Positions 18,872 through 28,007 of a stretch of 64,000 bases of DNA are shown one piece after another (within the stretch, counting starts at the first letter, position 1; every line of letters begins with the position of its first letter). A program made the translations under genes and the position numbers. Source of the DNA: Halovenus salina (lineage in GTDB: Archaea > Halobacteriota > Halobacteria > Halobacteriales > Haloarculaceae); assembly GCF_026410925.1 (NCBI RefSeq), contig NZ_CP112972.1:3162001-3226000 (forward strand). The letters run 5' to 3'. The notes beneath the pieces were generated by a model, which was given only the letters and a program-made list of their open reading frames with translations, did not search any database and was not told the DNA's origin.

Positions 18872-19243
18872 CTACGCCAGTTCAGTCTTAATTTGCTCGG
18901 CGAGATAGACCGCAATCGGGACTCCCTCGCTCTCGACGAAGCGACACAGTTCTTCGCCGTCGTGTTCGACCACGACCGTCGGAATCAGTTCGACCTCGTA
19001 CTCCTCGACACCCGGTCCCTGTTTGTCGGTGTCGAGTTCGTACTGCTCGATGTTCTCCTCGGGAACCGAGGCGGCATCGAGCGCCGCGGCGAAGTCAGGA
19101 AGCTGTGAGCGGCAGTCGGGACACCAGTCCCCGCCCCAGACGTGGAAGACGAGGTCATCGCCGTGTTCTTCGAGCGTGTCTACGGTCTCCTCGTGTGCGC
19201 CGCCCGCCCAGGCTGGGTTCGGTTCGAGCGTTGTCAGTGCCAT
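18872..19243 (-). CDS. Thioredoxin-family protein
   Basis: A 123-residue thioredoxin-fold protein with active site WCPDC at about residues 40-44 and the cis-Pro region ELIPTVVVEHDGEELCRFVE. The CPDC pair (instead of CGPC) is common in haloarchaeal thioredoxin-like proteins. I start at ATG 19243 (MALTTLEPNPAWAGG) because the upstream part of the open frame is basic and low-complexity. Function is a disulfide/thiol exchange role; partner unknown. Confidence 0.82.
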   Translation of the reverse strand: MALTTLEPNPAWAGGAHEETVDTLEEHGDDLVFHVWGGDWCPDCRSQLPDFAAALDAASVPEENIEQYELDTDKQGPGVEEYEVELIPTVVVEHDGEELCRFVESEGVPIAVYLAEQIKTELA

Positions 19244-19356
19244 ATCTCTCCTTCCGGTTCGACGGCCCTTACGCTGTCGCTTGGCTGTCGTGGCGAGGCT
19301 TCGGTAGCCCACTGCCGCAGTCATCGCGTATTTATACGTGAGCGTCTGAGGTTAGT

Positions 19357-20268
19357 GTGGTGAACGACTCGATACTGGAGACGCTGGGCTCGCCTCTCGT
19401 GAGTGTTGATAGCCCCACCGAGACGACGATTGCGGCGAAAATCGAATCGTTCAATCCCGGCGGGTCGGCCAAGGCCAGGCCCGCGATTGCGATGATCGAA
19501 CGCGCCGAGGACCGCGGCGAACTGGAGCCGGGAGACACCATCGTTGAGCCGACCAGCGGCAACACCGGCATCGGCCTCGCTATGGTCGGCGCAGCGAAAG
19601 GGTACGATGTCTGTCTCGTGATGCCGGCCTCTCGCTCGCCCGAACGCCGCCAGCTGATGGCGGCCTACGGCGCGGATATCGAACTCGTCGAGGGGGACAT
19701 CTCGGTGGCCCGGGACCGCGCTGCCGAACTGGAGAGTCGTCCGGACCACATCGGAATGCACCAGTTCGAGAACCCCGCGAACCCGGAGGTACATTACCAG
19801 ACCACTGGGGCCGAGATACTCGACCAGGTTGACCGGCCGGTCGACGCGCTCGTCGCTGGTGTCGGAACAGGCGGCACGATAACAGGCATCGGCCGACGGC
19901 TCACCGAAGCGTACCCCGAGCTCTCGGTCGTCGGCGTCGAACCCGATGAAAATGCCGTGTTGTCGGGCGAAGAGTCGGGTGACGACGACTTCCAGGGGAT
20001 GGGGCCGGGCTTCGTCAGTGATAATCTGGATAGGGAACTCCTCGACGGGGTCGAGACGGTAACCGTCGAACGGGCCGAGGCTGAGTGCCGCAGGCTCGCC
20101 AGAGAGGAAGGTCTCCTCGTCGGCCAGTCCTCGGGAGCATCGTTACTCGGTGCGAAACGGGTGGCGCGACGGCTCCGCGAGGAACAGTCTGACCCACTTA
20201 TTATCACTGTCTTCTGGGACTCCGGTGAGCGGTATATGACGACTGGCATGTTCGACGACCAGCCCTGA
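19357..20268 (+). CDS. Cysteine synthase family PLP enzyme
   Basis: A 303-residue fold-type II PLP enzyme of the cysteine synthase / O-acetyl(phospho)serine sulfhydrylase family. It has the PLP-lysine motif as NPGGSAKARPA (Lys near residue 38; usually NPGGSVKDR), the substrate loop EPTSGNTGIGLAM, the phosphate-binding GVGTGGTITGIGR and the C-terminal GQSSGAS. The Asp-to-Ala change after the PLP lysine is a small departure from the consensus. The start is GTG 19357, with no nearby ATG. The TGA stop is immediately followed by a MITE-like element and is part of its target duplication. Confidence 0.88.
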   Translation: MVNDSILETLGSPLVSVDSPTETTIAAKIESFNPGGSAKARPAIAMIERAEDRGELEPGDTIVEPTSGNTGIGLAMVGAAKGYDVCLVMPASRSPERRQLMAAYGADIELVEGDISVARDRAAELESRPDHIGMHQFENPANPEVHYQTTGAEILDQVDRPVDALVAGVGTGGTITGIGRRLTEAYPELSVVGVEPDENAVLSGEESGDDDFQGMGPGFVSDNLDRELLDGVETVTVERAEAECRRLAREEGLLVGQSSGASLLGAKRVARRLREEQSDPLIITVFWDSGERYMTTGMFDDQP

Positions 20269-20377
20269 TAGTGATTGTTGCGGTTATTTTCGTGACCACG
20301 TCACGAATCTCGGTGTTTCACGGCGTGAGACCCACACCTCGTTTCCCGACGGGGGTAACAACTCGCAACAATCACTA
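20269..20377 (+). mobile_element. 109-bp MITE-like inverted-repeat element, copy 2
   Basis: Same 14-bp terminal inverted repeats and internal palindromes as copy 1, with four substitutions. It is flanked by TGA on both sides (20266-20268, the cysteine synthase stop codon, and 20378-20380), a 3-bp duplication within CTGAG. Confidence 0.85.
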
Positions 20378-20466
20378 TGAGTGTATACTTTTTCAGACAG
20401 TGTAAATTGCCTCTACGTCTCGCCGATCAGAGTGGCCATACCGGTCGAGAACGCGACATAAAGACG

Positions 20467-20880
20467 CTACCCACGCCACTCGTCGAGGATTAGCTGGGTT
20501 GTGGTACTCACCACTTTGTCCATCTCACGGGCTCGTGATATCAGCCCGTTGAGACCGCGAGTGTCTTTTGTGTCTACGACAAGCACGATGTCCTCCTCCC
20601 CGGAGACTTGCCAGACAAAATCGACCTCTTCCCACTTCGCCATCTGTTCGGTCAGCCCGCCGGTGTGGACGTCTACATCGACGGTAATCTCTATCATCGC
20701 TTTGACGTTTCCTGTCCGTGTTGCAACGGTGAACCGTTCGATTACGCCCGATTCAACCATCCCTTCGACACGGTTGCGAATCGTCCCCTCCGAGGTGCCG
20801 ACCTGTTCTGCTATCTCCGTGTACGGCGTCCGCGCGTCTCGCCGGAGGATGTCCAGAATCTCACGGTCGAGTTCGTCCAT
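20467..20880 (-). CDS. Lrp/AsnC-family transcriptional regulator
   Basis: A 137-residue regulator: N-terminal winged HTH (LDREILDILRRDARTPYTEI, then VGTSEGTIRNRVEGM) and a C-terminal RAM/effector domain (ITVDVDVHTG ... VSGEEDIVLVVDTKD). Such proteins form octamers that sense amino acids. It is divergent from carA with about 100 bp between starts, and two TACG-n5-CGTA palindromes lie in that gap, so it probably controls itself and carA. This is inference; the effector is unknown. Confidence 0.9.
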   Translation of the reverse strand: MDELDREILDILRRDARTPYTEIAEQVGTSEGTIRNRVEGMVESGVIERFTVATRTGNVKAMIEITVDVDVHTGGLTEQMAKWEEVDFVWQVSGEEDIVLVVDTKDTRGLNGLISRAREMDKVVSTTTQLILDEWRG

Positions 20881-20917
20881 CGAGATATGTACGTTCTGCT
20901 GGCCAGTACTTCAACGC

Positions 20918-20930
20918 TACGAATTTCGTA
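20918..20930. promoter_or_regulatory. Operator-like palindrome 1 (Lrp/carA gap)
   Basis: TACGAATTTCGTA is a perfect palindrome around one central base, placed in the upstream region of the Lrp gene. Its outer TACG/CGTA and 13-bp length recur at 20970-20982, 52 bp away, close to five helical turns, as Lrp-family oligomers prefer. Confidence 0.55.
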
Positions 20931-20950
20931 ACTGAGTTTCGAAAGCAACG

Positions 20951-20957
20951 TTTATCA
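20951..20957 (+). promoter_or_regulatory. TATA-like box of carA
   Basis: TTTATCA, 26-32 bp before the carA ATG. It lies between the two palindromes, so a bound Lrp octamer would cover it. Confidence 0.5.
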
Positions 20958-20969
20958 ACGGGTCTTTCG

Positions 20970-20982
20970 TACGCATCTCGTA
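20970..20982. promoter_or_regulatory. Operator-like palindrome 2, abutting the carA start
   Basis: TACGCATCTCGTA ends one base before the carA ATG. Only the outer TACG/CGTA arms pair, but they match palindrome 1 in sequence and spacing. Binding here would block a leaderless carA transcript start. Confidence 0.45.
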
Positions 20983-22029
20983 ATGACTGATGCGTTCGTC
21001 GCCATCGAAGGGGACCGGATAATCGAAGCGCGTGCGCGCTCGCCAGGAACGACACGCGGTGAGCTGGTGTTCACGACTGCCTACACCGGCTACGAGGAGA
21101 GTCTCACCGACCCGAGTTACGAGGAGCAGCTGTTGACGTTCTCGTACCCACTCATCGGGAACTACGGCGTCCGCGAGGAGCGTTTCGAGTCCGACAGAGT
21201 CCACCCCCGGGGCGTCCTGGCCAGGGAGATGACCGAGGACGTGGCCTCGTGGCTCGACGGCGAGGACGTTCCAGCGGTCGACCACTTGGATACGCGAGAT
21301 ATCGTCACCGAAATCCGTGACGAGGGTGCGATGCGGGCGGGTATCGCGGCCGGACCGGACGCGACACGCGAGGACGCTCTCGAACAACTCGACCAGTGTG
21401 AACACATGTCCGACCACACGGAGATTGGTGCACAGGTCTCCGTCGACGGCCCGACCGTTCACAACGAGGCAGGCGACGGTCCTCGCGTGGCACTGGTCGA
21501 CTGCGGTGCGAAGGGCTCTATCATCGACTCGCTGGTCGAACGTGATGCTACCGTCCACGCGCTCCCCTACGATACCTCCGTCAGCGACATCGAGGCTGTC
21601 GACCCGGACCTCCTCTTTATCTCGAACGGGCCGGGCGACCCAGAGAACTTCGAACGGGCAGGCGAAGTGGTCGACTCCCTCGTCGGGGAGGTTCCCCTCG
21701 CCGGCATCTGTCTCGGCCAGCAGGTCGTCGCGAATGCGCTGGGCGGGCGCACCGAAAAGATGGAGTTCGGTCACCGCGGCGTCAATCAGCCCGTCCGTGA
21801 CCTGCGCAGCGGGCGGGTCGTGATGACGACTCAGAACCACGGCTACACCGTTGCCGACCCCGGCGACACGCTGCACGTGACACAGGTGAATGTCAACGAC
21901 GATACGCCGGAGGGCCTCGACAACGACGACCTCGATATTATCACCCGTCAGTACCACCCCGAAGCGAATCCTGGCCCGCACGACTCACTGTCGTTTTTCG
22001 ACGATGTCGTCGCGATGGCCGAGGACTGA
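20983..22029 (+). CDS. carA: Carbamoyl-phosphate synthase small subunit
   Basis: The glutaminase subunit, 348 residues, supplying ammonia to CarB for carbamoyl phosphate (pyrimidines and arginine). The N-terminal domain carries TTRGELVFTTAYTGYEESLTDPSY-type sequence (residues ~24-48). The class I glutaminase domain has GPGDPENF, the catalytic Cys in GICLGQQVVANALGG near residue 242, and His/Glu in RQYHPEANPGP. carB is not adjacent in this window; pyrIB is 20 kb away. The TGA stop is followed directly by a decayed MITE-like element. Confidence 0.96.
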   Translation: MTDAFVAIEGDRIIEARARSPGTTRGELVFTTAYTGYEESLTDPSYEEQLLTFSYPLIGNYGVREERFESDRVHPRGVLAREMTEDVASWLDGEDVPAVDHLDTRDIVTEIRDEGAMRAGIAAGPDATREDALEQLDQCEHMSDHTEIGAQVSVDGPTVHNEAGDGPRVALVDCGAKGSIIDSLVERDATVHALPYDTSVSDIEAVDPDLLFISNGPGDPENFERAGEVVDSLVGEVPLAGICLGQQVVANALGGRTEKMEFGHRGVNQPVRDLRSGRVVMTTQNHGYTVADPGDTLHVTQVNVNDDTPEGLDNDDLDIITRQYHPEANPGPHDSLSFFDDVVAMAED

Positions 22030-22117
22030 TTGGTATCGGCGCGACCCACGCCACGGATGTCGGTGTTCTAGGTATGCGTTCCGTACCGTCACGACGGTAA
22101 CGACTCAGCCATCATTT
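22030..22117 (+). mobile_element. Decayed copy of the 109-bp MITE-like element
   Basis: It keeps the same order of motifs (CACGGATGTCGGTGTT against CACGAATCTCGGTGTT; GACGGTAACGACTC near the end) but has shortened to 88 bp and lost clear terminal repeats. TGA flanks it on both sides: the carA stop at 22027-22029 and again at 22118-22120. Confidence 0.55.
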
Positions 22118-22209
22118 TGAGACGCTGTCTGCGTGGCGTTTCGAGACGCTCGACAGCCGTCTAGTGCCTCTCCCTCGATGCACCTGTGGCTGTGTAGTGT
22201 GAAAACGGA

Positions 22210-22299
22210 AAGGAAAGCACCGTGCGTAAAAAAGCGCACGGTGCTTGCCGCCCTGAATTGGTCCCCGCTGACGCTTCGGCCCTCCAGACGAAGCGTCAC
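22210..22299 (-). ncRNA. Candidate small RNA with two stable hairpins
   Basis: On the minus strand a TATA-like box (22322-22328) is followed ~26 bp later by a 9-bp hairpin (22289-22297 with 22270-22278, GACGCTTCG/CGAAGCGTC), a short linker, and a 12-bp perfect hairpin (22235-22246 with 22215-22226, AAGCACCGTGCG/CGCACGGTGCTT) then a pyrimidine run. This is the shape of a short structured transcript ending in a hairpin. An open frame over the same bases gives no plausible protein. A hairpin-type terminator or a mobile-element scar are alternatives. Confidence 0.4.
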
Positions 22300-22321
22300 T
22301 TAATCCTAACCAGGTAGAGGG

Positions 22322-22328
22322 TAATAAA
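22322..22328 (-). promoter_or_regulatory. TATA-like box for the small-RNA candidate
   Basis: Read on the minus strand the bases are TTTATTA, about 26 bp upstream of the first hairpin. The small protein gene at 22355-22501 ends just upstream on the same strand, so this would be an intergenic promoter. Confidence 0.4.
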
Positions 22329-22354
22329 TGTATTGGACCTCTCCTACTTTGTGG

Positions 22355-22501
22355 TCACATGTACTCCTCTTCGAGCACCCAGCCCAGAGCGCGCTTGTAG
22401 TATGTAAACATTTGTCTAACTCCTTCGTGGTTCATCTCCTCGGAGTCGAGTTCTTCGGCCAGGAATTCGTACTGCTCGCGGATTTCTTCCTCGTCTCGCA
22501 T
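22355..22501 (-). CDS. 48-residue acidic small protein
   Basis: ATG 22501 opens MRDEEEIREQYEFLAEELDS; the protein continues with Met-, Tyr- and Glu-rich helical sequence and ends WVLEEEYM. Composition and codon use look like a true haloarchaeal micro-protein, whereas the longer frame upstream is a Ser/Thr-rich shadow of the UspA gene. It is divergent from uspA (88 bp between starts). No function can be assigned; a single amphipathic helical hairpin is likely. Confidence 0.65.
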   Translation of the reverse strand: MRDEEEIREQYEFLAEELDSEEMNHEGVRQMFTYYKRALGWVLEEEYM

Positions 22502-22589
22502 ACGACAGTGTTGGACTCGAACAGCCAAAGCGTTTCGCCGTCCGGAGAAAGTCGTAGATACTATGACACCTGGTCGAAAAGAGGTCGGT

Positions 22590-23039
22590 ATGGAACGAGC
22601 ACTTGCAGTCGTCGAGCCGAAAGAAGCGACAAAAGAACTAGTTGCCGAAGCCGGGGAACTCGCCAACGCAGTCGGTGCAGAGCTGCTGTTGTTGCACGTC
22701 ACGACAGAGGAGGAGTTCCAGAACCGACGCTCGACGATAGAGAATGTAGCGGGTCTCGACGCTGGCTACAACGTAGAGAGCGCCCGCTCCGGTGCCGAAC
22801 AGTTCGCCGAAAAGATCGGGATGGAGGTTCTCGACGATGTCGAGTTCACTGCGATGGGTCGTATCGGTGACCCACAGGATACCATTATGACGGTCGCTGA
22901 CGAGGAGAATGCCGACCACATCTTCATCCACGGCAAACAGCGGTCGCCGACAGGTAAGGCAGTCTTCGGCGACACCGCACAGGCTATCATCCTCGGCTTC
23001 GATGGTCCGGTGACGGTGACGACTGGCGACGACGAGTAA
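22590..23039 (+). CDS. Universal stress protein (UspA family)
   Basis: A 149-residue UspA-fold protein: N-terminal strand ERALAVVEPKEATKE, GAELLLLHVTTEEEF, and the nucleotide-binding C-terminal pattern HIFIHGKQRSPTGKAVFGDT followed by GPVTVTTGDDE. The G-x2-G-x9-G(S/T) ATP motif is altered, with SPTGKAVFGDTA in place of the canonical glycines, so ATP binding is uncertain. I prefer ATG 22590; the in-frame ATG 22563 would add MTPGRKEVG. It lies divergent from the 48-residue gene. Confidence 0.85.
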   Translation: MERALAVVEPKEATKELVAEAGELANAVGAELLLLHVTTEEEFQNRRSTIENVAGLDAGYNVESARSGAEQFAEKIGMEVLDDVEFTAMGRIGDPQDTIMTVADEENADHIFIHGKQRSPTGKAVFGDTAQAIILGFDGPVTVTTGDDE

Positions 23040-23117
23040 TCCGAGAGACCTGTTAGGTCAGGTGAACAGACTCTCCGTTTCGATTCCTTCATACCCTGCC
23101 GCGAGAACTACTTCCCA

Positions 23118-24332
23118 GTGTCACGACGGGAACTGTTCGGGTCGCTCTGTGCGATGGTGTTTTTCGTCAACATCGCACGCCTCATCTTTGCTCCGCTTGT
23201 TCAGCCCGCTGCGGCCGATTTCGACGTGACTGCGGCGTCACTCGGAATCGTCACGAGCGCCGCATGGCTCGGCAGCGCATCTCCGCGGCTGCCGACAGGC
23301 TACCTGCTGACGCGATTTCCCCGCCACTACATCGCAATCGCCACGGGTGCGTTGCTCGTCTGCACATCACTTTTCACGGCGTTCGCCGGCTCTGTGGCCC
23401 ACCTGACTGCCGGTGCGTTTCTCATGGGTTTATCGAGTGGCATGTACTACATCTCGGCAAACCCGCTTATTAGCGAACTCTTCCCGGACCGGGTCGGTAC
23501 CGCACTCGGGGTTCACGGGACCGCTGCACAGGTGGCGGCGGTCGGTGCGCCGCTTTTCGTGAGTGCAATATTGGTTGTCGATAACTGGCAAACGACGTTC
23601 CTGTTCATCTCTGCGCTCGCTGGTGTATCGACGGTGGGGCTGATTGTCGCCACGCGCCGAACCGACCTGCCAGATGCCGGCACTGCCGACAGGAGCCTGG
23701 CCGTCGCCGGGAGAGCGCAGTGGCGGCTCATCCTCACCGGTGTTGTCTTCGTCGGCGTGGCCGGCTTTCTCTGGAACGGGCTGTTCAATCTCTACGGCGA
23801 CTATCTGGATGTCGCGAAGGGTATCGACGCTGGAACCGGGCGGCTGTTGCTCTCGCTCATGTTTGCGGCCGGGGTGCCGGCCTTTCTCGTCACGGGACGA
23901 CTGGCCGACCGGTTCCCGAACGTCCCGCTTATTATCGGGATTATCTCGACGTTCTCGGTTCTGGTGTTCGTCCTCACGCTGGTCGAGGGGCTAGTCGCAG
24001 TCGCCATCTTGAGCCTGCTCATCGGCTACGTTATCCACTCGATGTTCCCCGCGATGGACACCTACATGCTGTCTTCGCTGCCGGACGAACACAGAGGGAG
24101 TGCCTACGCGCTGTTCTCTGCGACGATGATGCTCATCCAGGCACTCGGCTCCGGGGCTGTCGGAACGGCGGTCACCCGTGGCTTCAGCTACGATACTACG
24201 TTCCAGACGCTCTCGGTAGCCGCGGGGGTCGTCATCACCGGGATGGCGCTGTGCTATCGGAGCGGCTATCTCCCAACCGGCGGCGATCCTGGGAGCACCC
24301 CAGACGAGGCGGTCGCGGCCGGCGACGACTGA
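23118..24332 (+). CDS. Major facilitator superfamily transporter
   Basis: A 404-residue 12-helix MFS carrier. The first helix (LCAMVFFVNIARLIFAPLVQ) and the motif-A region between helices 2 and 3 (WLGSASPRLPTGYLLTRFPR) are clear; the half-repeat starts near RAQWRLILTGVVFVGVAG with GRLADRFPNVP in the equivalent second loop. The start is GTG 23118. Substrate is unknown. It converges with the aminopeptidase gene with no gap between stops (24332/24333). Confidence 0.88.
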   Translation: MSRRELFGSLCAMVFFVNIARLIFAPLVQPAAADFDVTAASLGIVTSAAWLGSASPRLPTGYLLTRFPRHYIAIATGALLVCTSLFTAFAGSVAHLTAGAFLMGLSSGMYYISANPLISELFPDRVGTALGVHGTAAQVAAVGAPLFVSAILVVDNWQTTFLFISALAGVSTVGLIVATRRTDLPDAGTADRSLAVAGRAQWRLILTGVVFVGVAGFLWNGLFNLYGDYLDVAKGIDAGTGRLLLSLMFAAGVPAFLVTGRLADRFPNVPLIIGIISTFSVLVFVLTLVEGLVAVAILSLLIGYVIHSMFPAMDTYMLSSLPDEHRGSAYALFSATMMLIQALGSGAVGTAVTRGFSYDTTFQTLSVAAGVVITGMALCYRSGYLPTGGDPGSTPDEAVAAGDD

Positions 24333-25436
24333 CTACTCGAAGTCTTCCTCCCAGCGGAAGACGCCGTCGCGCTGGATGAGTTCGCCGTCGACGCGCAGCT
24401 CGGTCCCCTCCGTCCGCATATCCGTGATGAGGTCCGTGTGGACGGCGCTGTCGTTGCCGGACTCTCCCTCCGGGAGGTTCGCGTCGTAGGCGCGACCCAG
24501 CGCCAGGTGGACCGTGCCGCCCATCTTCTCGTCGAACAGAATCTGGTCGGTCACGCGGTCGATGCCGCGGTTCATGCCGACGCCGAGTTCGCCGAGCCGT
24601 CGTGCACCGTTGTCTGTCTCGATAATCCCGCCGAGGACAGACTCTCCCTGGTCGGCGGAGTAGTCGACGACCTCGCCGTCCTCGAAGGCGAGCCAGGCGT
24701 TTCGGAGCTGTGTCCCGCGAATCGTCATCGGGACGTCGAACCGGACCTCCCCCTCCGTCGCCGTCGGTGCGGTGAACACCTCGCCGCTCGGGAGGTTGTG
24801 AGAGTCGTAGGCGACGCTCGCGGCGCTGTTGACTGCCGTTCGCCCCGCTATCGACAGCGTCAGATCGGTCTCGTCTCCCGCCTTGTGAATCCGAACTTCG
24901 CTCCCGTCGTCGAGAATCTGCTTGAGCTGGGACATCTCCTCGGCCAGTGCCTCCCAGTCCCGGAGGATTGCGTCGTAGACGAAATCACAGTACCCCTCGT
25001 AGCTCATTCCCGCCTGCTGGGCCAGCGCGCGGGTCGGGTGGACCGTCGAGACCCAGTCGGTGTCCATCCGGACCTCCCTGCTCTCCTGTCGGCTCTTCCC
25101 GTATGCCTGGCGTGTCTCCTCGCTCACGTCGGCGCTGGCGCTCGTGTTCCGGGTGCCACGCAGCGAGAGGACGCTGTCTGCCTTGTCGTACAGCGCCACC
25201 TCGATGTCGGAGCCGTCCGAGAAGTCGCCGTCGTGCGCCCGGAGGTAGGCCCGACTCATCTCGGGCGAGGCATAGACCGGGTGGTACTCCGCACCGCGCT
25301 CTCCAAGTTTTTCTGCGACAGCAACAGCGAGGTCGTGAGCGCCCTCACCGACACTGACGACGACGGTATCGCCGGACTCGATGCGTGCACTCCAATCGAC
25401 GAGTGTCTCGGCGTGTTCTCGGATACGTGAATCCAT
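24333..25436 (-). CDS. M29-family metallo-aminopeptidase
   Basis: A 367-residue thermophilic-type aminopeptidase (AmpS/PepS family, dinuclear metal). The metal-site motifs are LPSGEVFTAPTATEGEVRFD and, further on, ELGVGMNRGIDRVTDQILFDEK with GTVHLALGRAYD. It removes N-terminal residues from peptides in the cytoplasm. The start MDSRIREHAE is preceded by a TATA-like CATTTTATA on its strand about 25 bp upstream. Confidence 0.9.
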   Translation of the reverse strand: MDSRIREHAETLVDWSARIESGDTVVVSVGEGAHDLAVAVAEKLGERGAEYHPVYASPEMSRAYLRAHDGDFSDGSDIEVALYDKADSVLSLRGTRNTSASADVSEETRQAYGKSRQESREVRMDTDWVSTVHPTRALAQQAGMSYEGYCDFVYDAILRDWEALAEEMSQLKQILDDGSEVRIHKAGDETDLTLSIAGRTAVNSAASVAYDSHNLPSGEVFTAPTATEGEVRFDVPMTIRGTQLRNAWLAFEDGEVVDYSADQGESVLGGIIETDNGARRLGELGVGMNRGIDRVTDQILFDEKMGGTVHLALGRAYDANLPEGESGNDSAVHTDLITDMRTEGTELRVDGELIQRDGVFRWEEDFE

Positions 25437-25489
25437 GTCGCGGCGTTGGGACGGCAGTATAAAATGCTTGACTCACCGCAATTAGTACT

Positions 25490-25804
25490 GTTCAGATAAG
25501 AGTGTGCTCTGGTTCTGTGATCCACCGAAAGCCCTCGTACAGTTGCGGTTTCGCGGCTCGCTGCGGTCGGGCAGGTGTTTGTGTCGCCGGGAATCAGAGC
25601 TTCCCGAGCCTGCGGCGAAGCCGCGAACGCCGGGGTTCCTGCAACTGCACTCGCCCTTCCAGCCGCCAGGATTTAGATGGCTAATCAGCCGACTCCTGGC
25701 GGATTGAAAGGGCGAGCGGGGTTCGAACCCTCCCGGGCGAGCCCCGGAGTGGTCGAACGCCGCGAGGGCTTTCGGTGTCGAAAACATAGCGTCTTATCTA
25801 AACA
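25490..25804. repeat. 315-bp nested inverted-repeat element
   Basis: It is bounded by GTTCAGATAAGA on the left and its near-complement TCTTATCTAAAC on the right. Further in, CACCGAAAGCCCTCG and CGAGGGCTTTCGGTG pair as a second arm, and the centre is a ~67-bp palindrome (CTCGCCCTT...CCGCCAGGA at 25650-25671 against TCCTGGCGG...AAAGGGCGAG at 25694-25716). There is no coding potential. It reads as two head-to-head units. No target duplication is visible. The core motif recurs in the element at 48475. Confidence 0.6.
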
Positions 25805-25876
25805 CCTCCCCGCGATTTGCGCGAATCTGCCCTGGGAGCGTGCGTGATGTGTAACTCAACCAACCACTGTCCGGTT

Positions 25877-26268
25877 TCAGTGCTCGACGAACTCGAAGAG
25901 GACACCGCCGGTCGACCTCGGGTGGAGAAACGCAACGTCGTGGCCCCACGCACCCTCGCGCGGCGTTTCGTCTATCAGTTCGACACCCATCTCGGCTGCA
26001 GTCGCGAGCGACGCCTCGATGTCCGGCGTTGCCACCGCGACGTGGTGAATGCCTGGGCCCTCCCTGTCGAGGTAGCTGGCGATAGCGCCCTCCGGTTCGA
26101 GTGGCTCAAGCAACTCGAAATACGTGTCTCCGACGGCGAGGAACTCGACCTGCATGCCGTCGAAGGTTTCGGTGTGTGCAACCTCGGCACCGAACAGCTC
26201 CGTGTACAGCGAGGACAGCTCGTCGAGGTCTTCGGTTGCGATGCCGACGTGGTCGAGCGAAGTCCCAG

Positions 26269-26272
<4 letters not shown>
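25877..26272 (-). CDS. mce: Methylmalonyl-CoA epimerase
   Basis: A 131-residue vicinal-oxygen-chelate protein. It starts [20 protein letters not shown] (metal His in DHVGIA) and contains [32 protein letters not shown] (second metal His and paired strand) and the terminal [10 protein letters not shown] with the last ligand Glu. It interconverts (R)- and (S)-methylmalonyl-CoA. The ATG at 26272 overlaps the mutase stop by 4 bp, so both are one operon. Length is typical. Confidence 0.93.
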
Positions 26273-27951
<1,679 letters not shown>

Positions 27952-28007
27952 ACAAACATTGTCGGCTCCGGCAGACCTTAACAGTTCAGTGTTCAGGCGA
28001 CCCCAAT

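Noticed and set aside
22105-22299. 64-residue minus-strand ORF over the two hairpins
   Set aside because: Sequence is constrained by the stems and gives no plausible protein; a structured RNA explains it better.
25690-25760. tRNA-like T arm (GGGGTTCGAACCC) within the 315-bp element
   Set aside because: No matching acceptor, anticodon or D arms can be drawn around it; it is part of the palindromic repeat.
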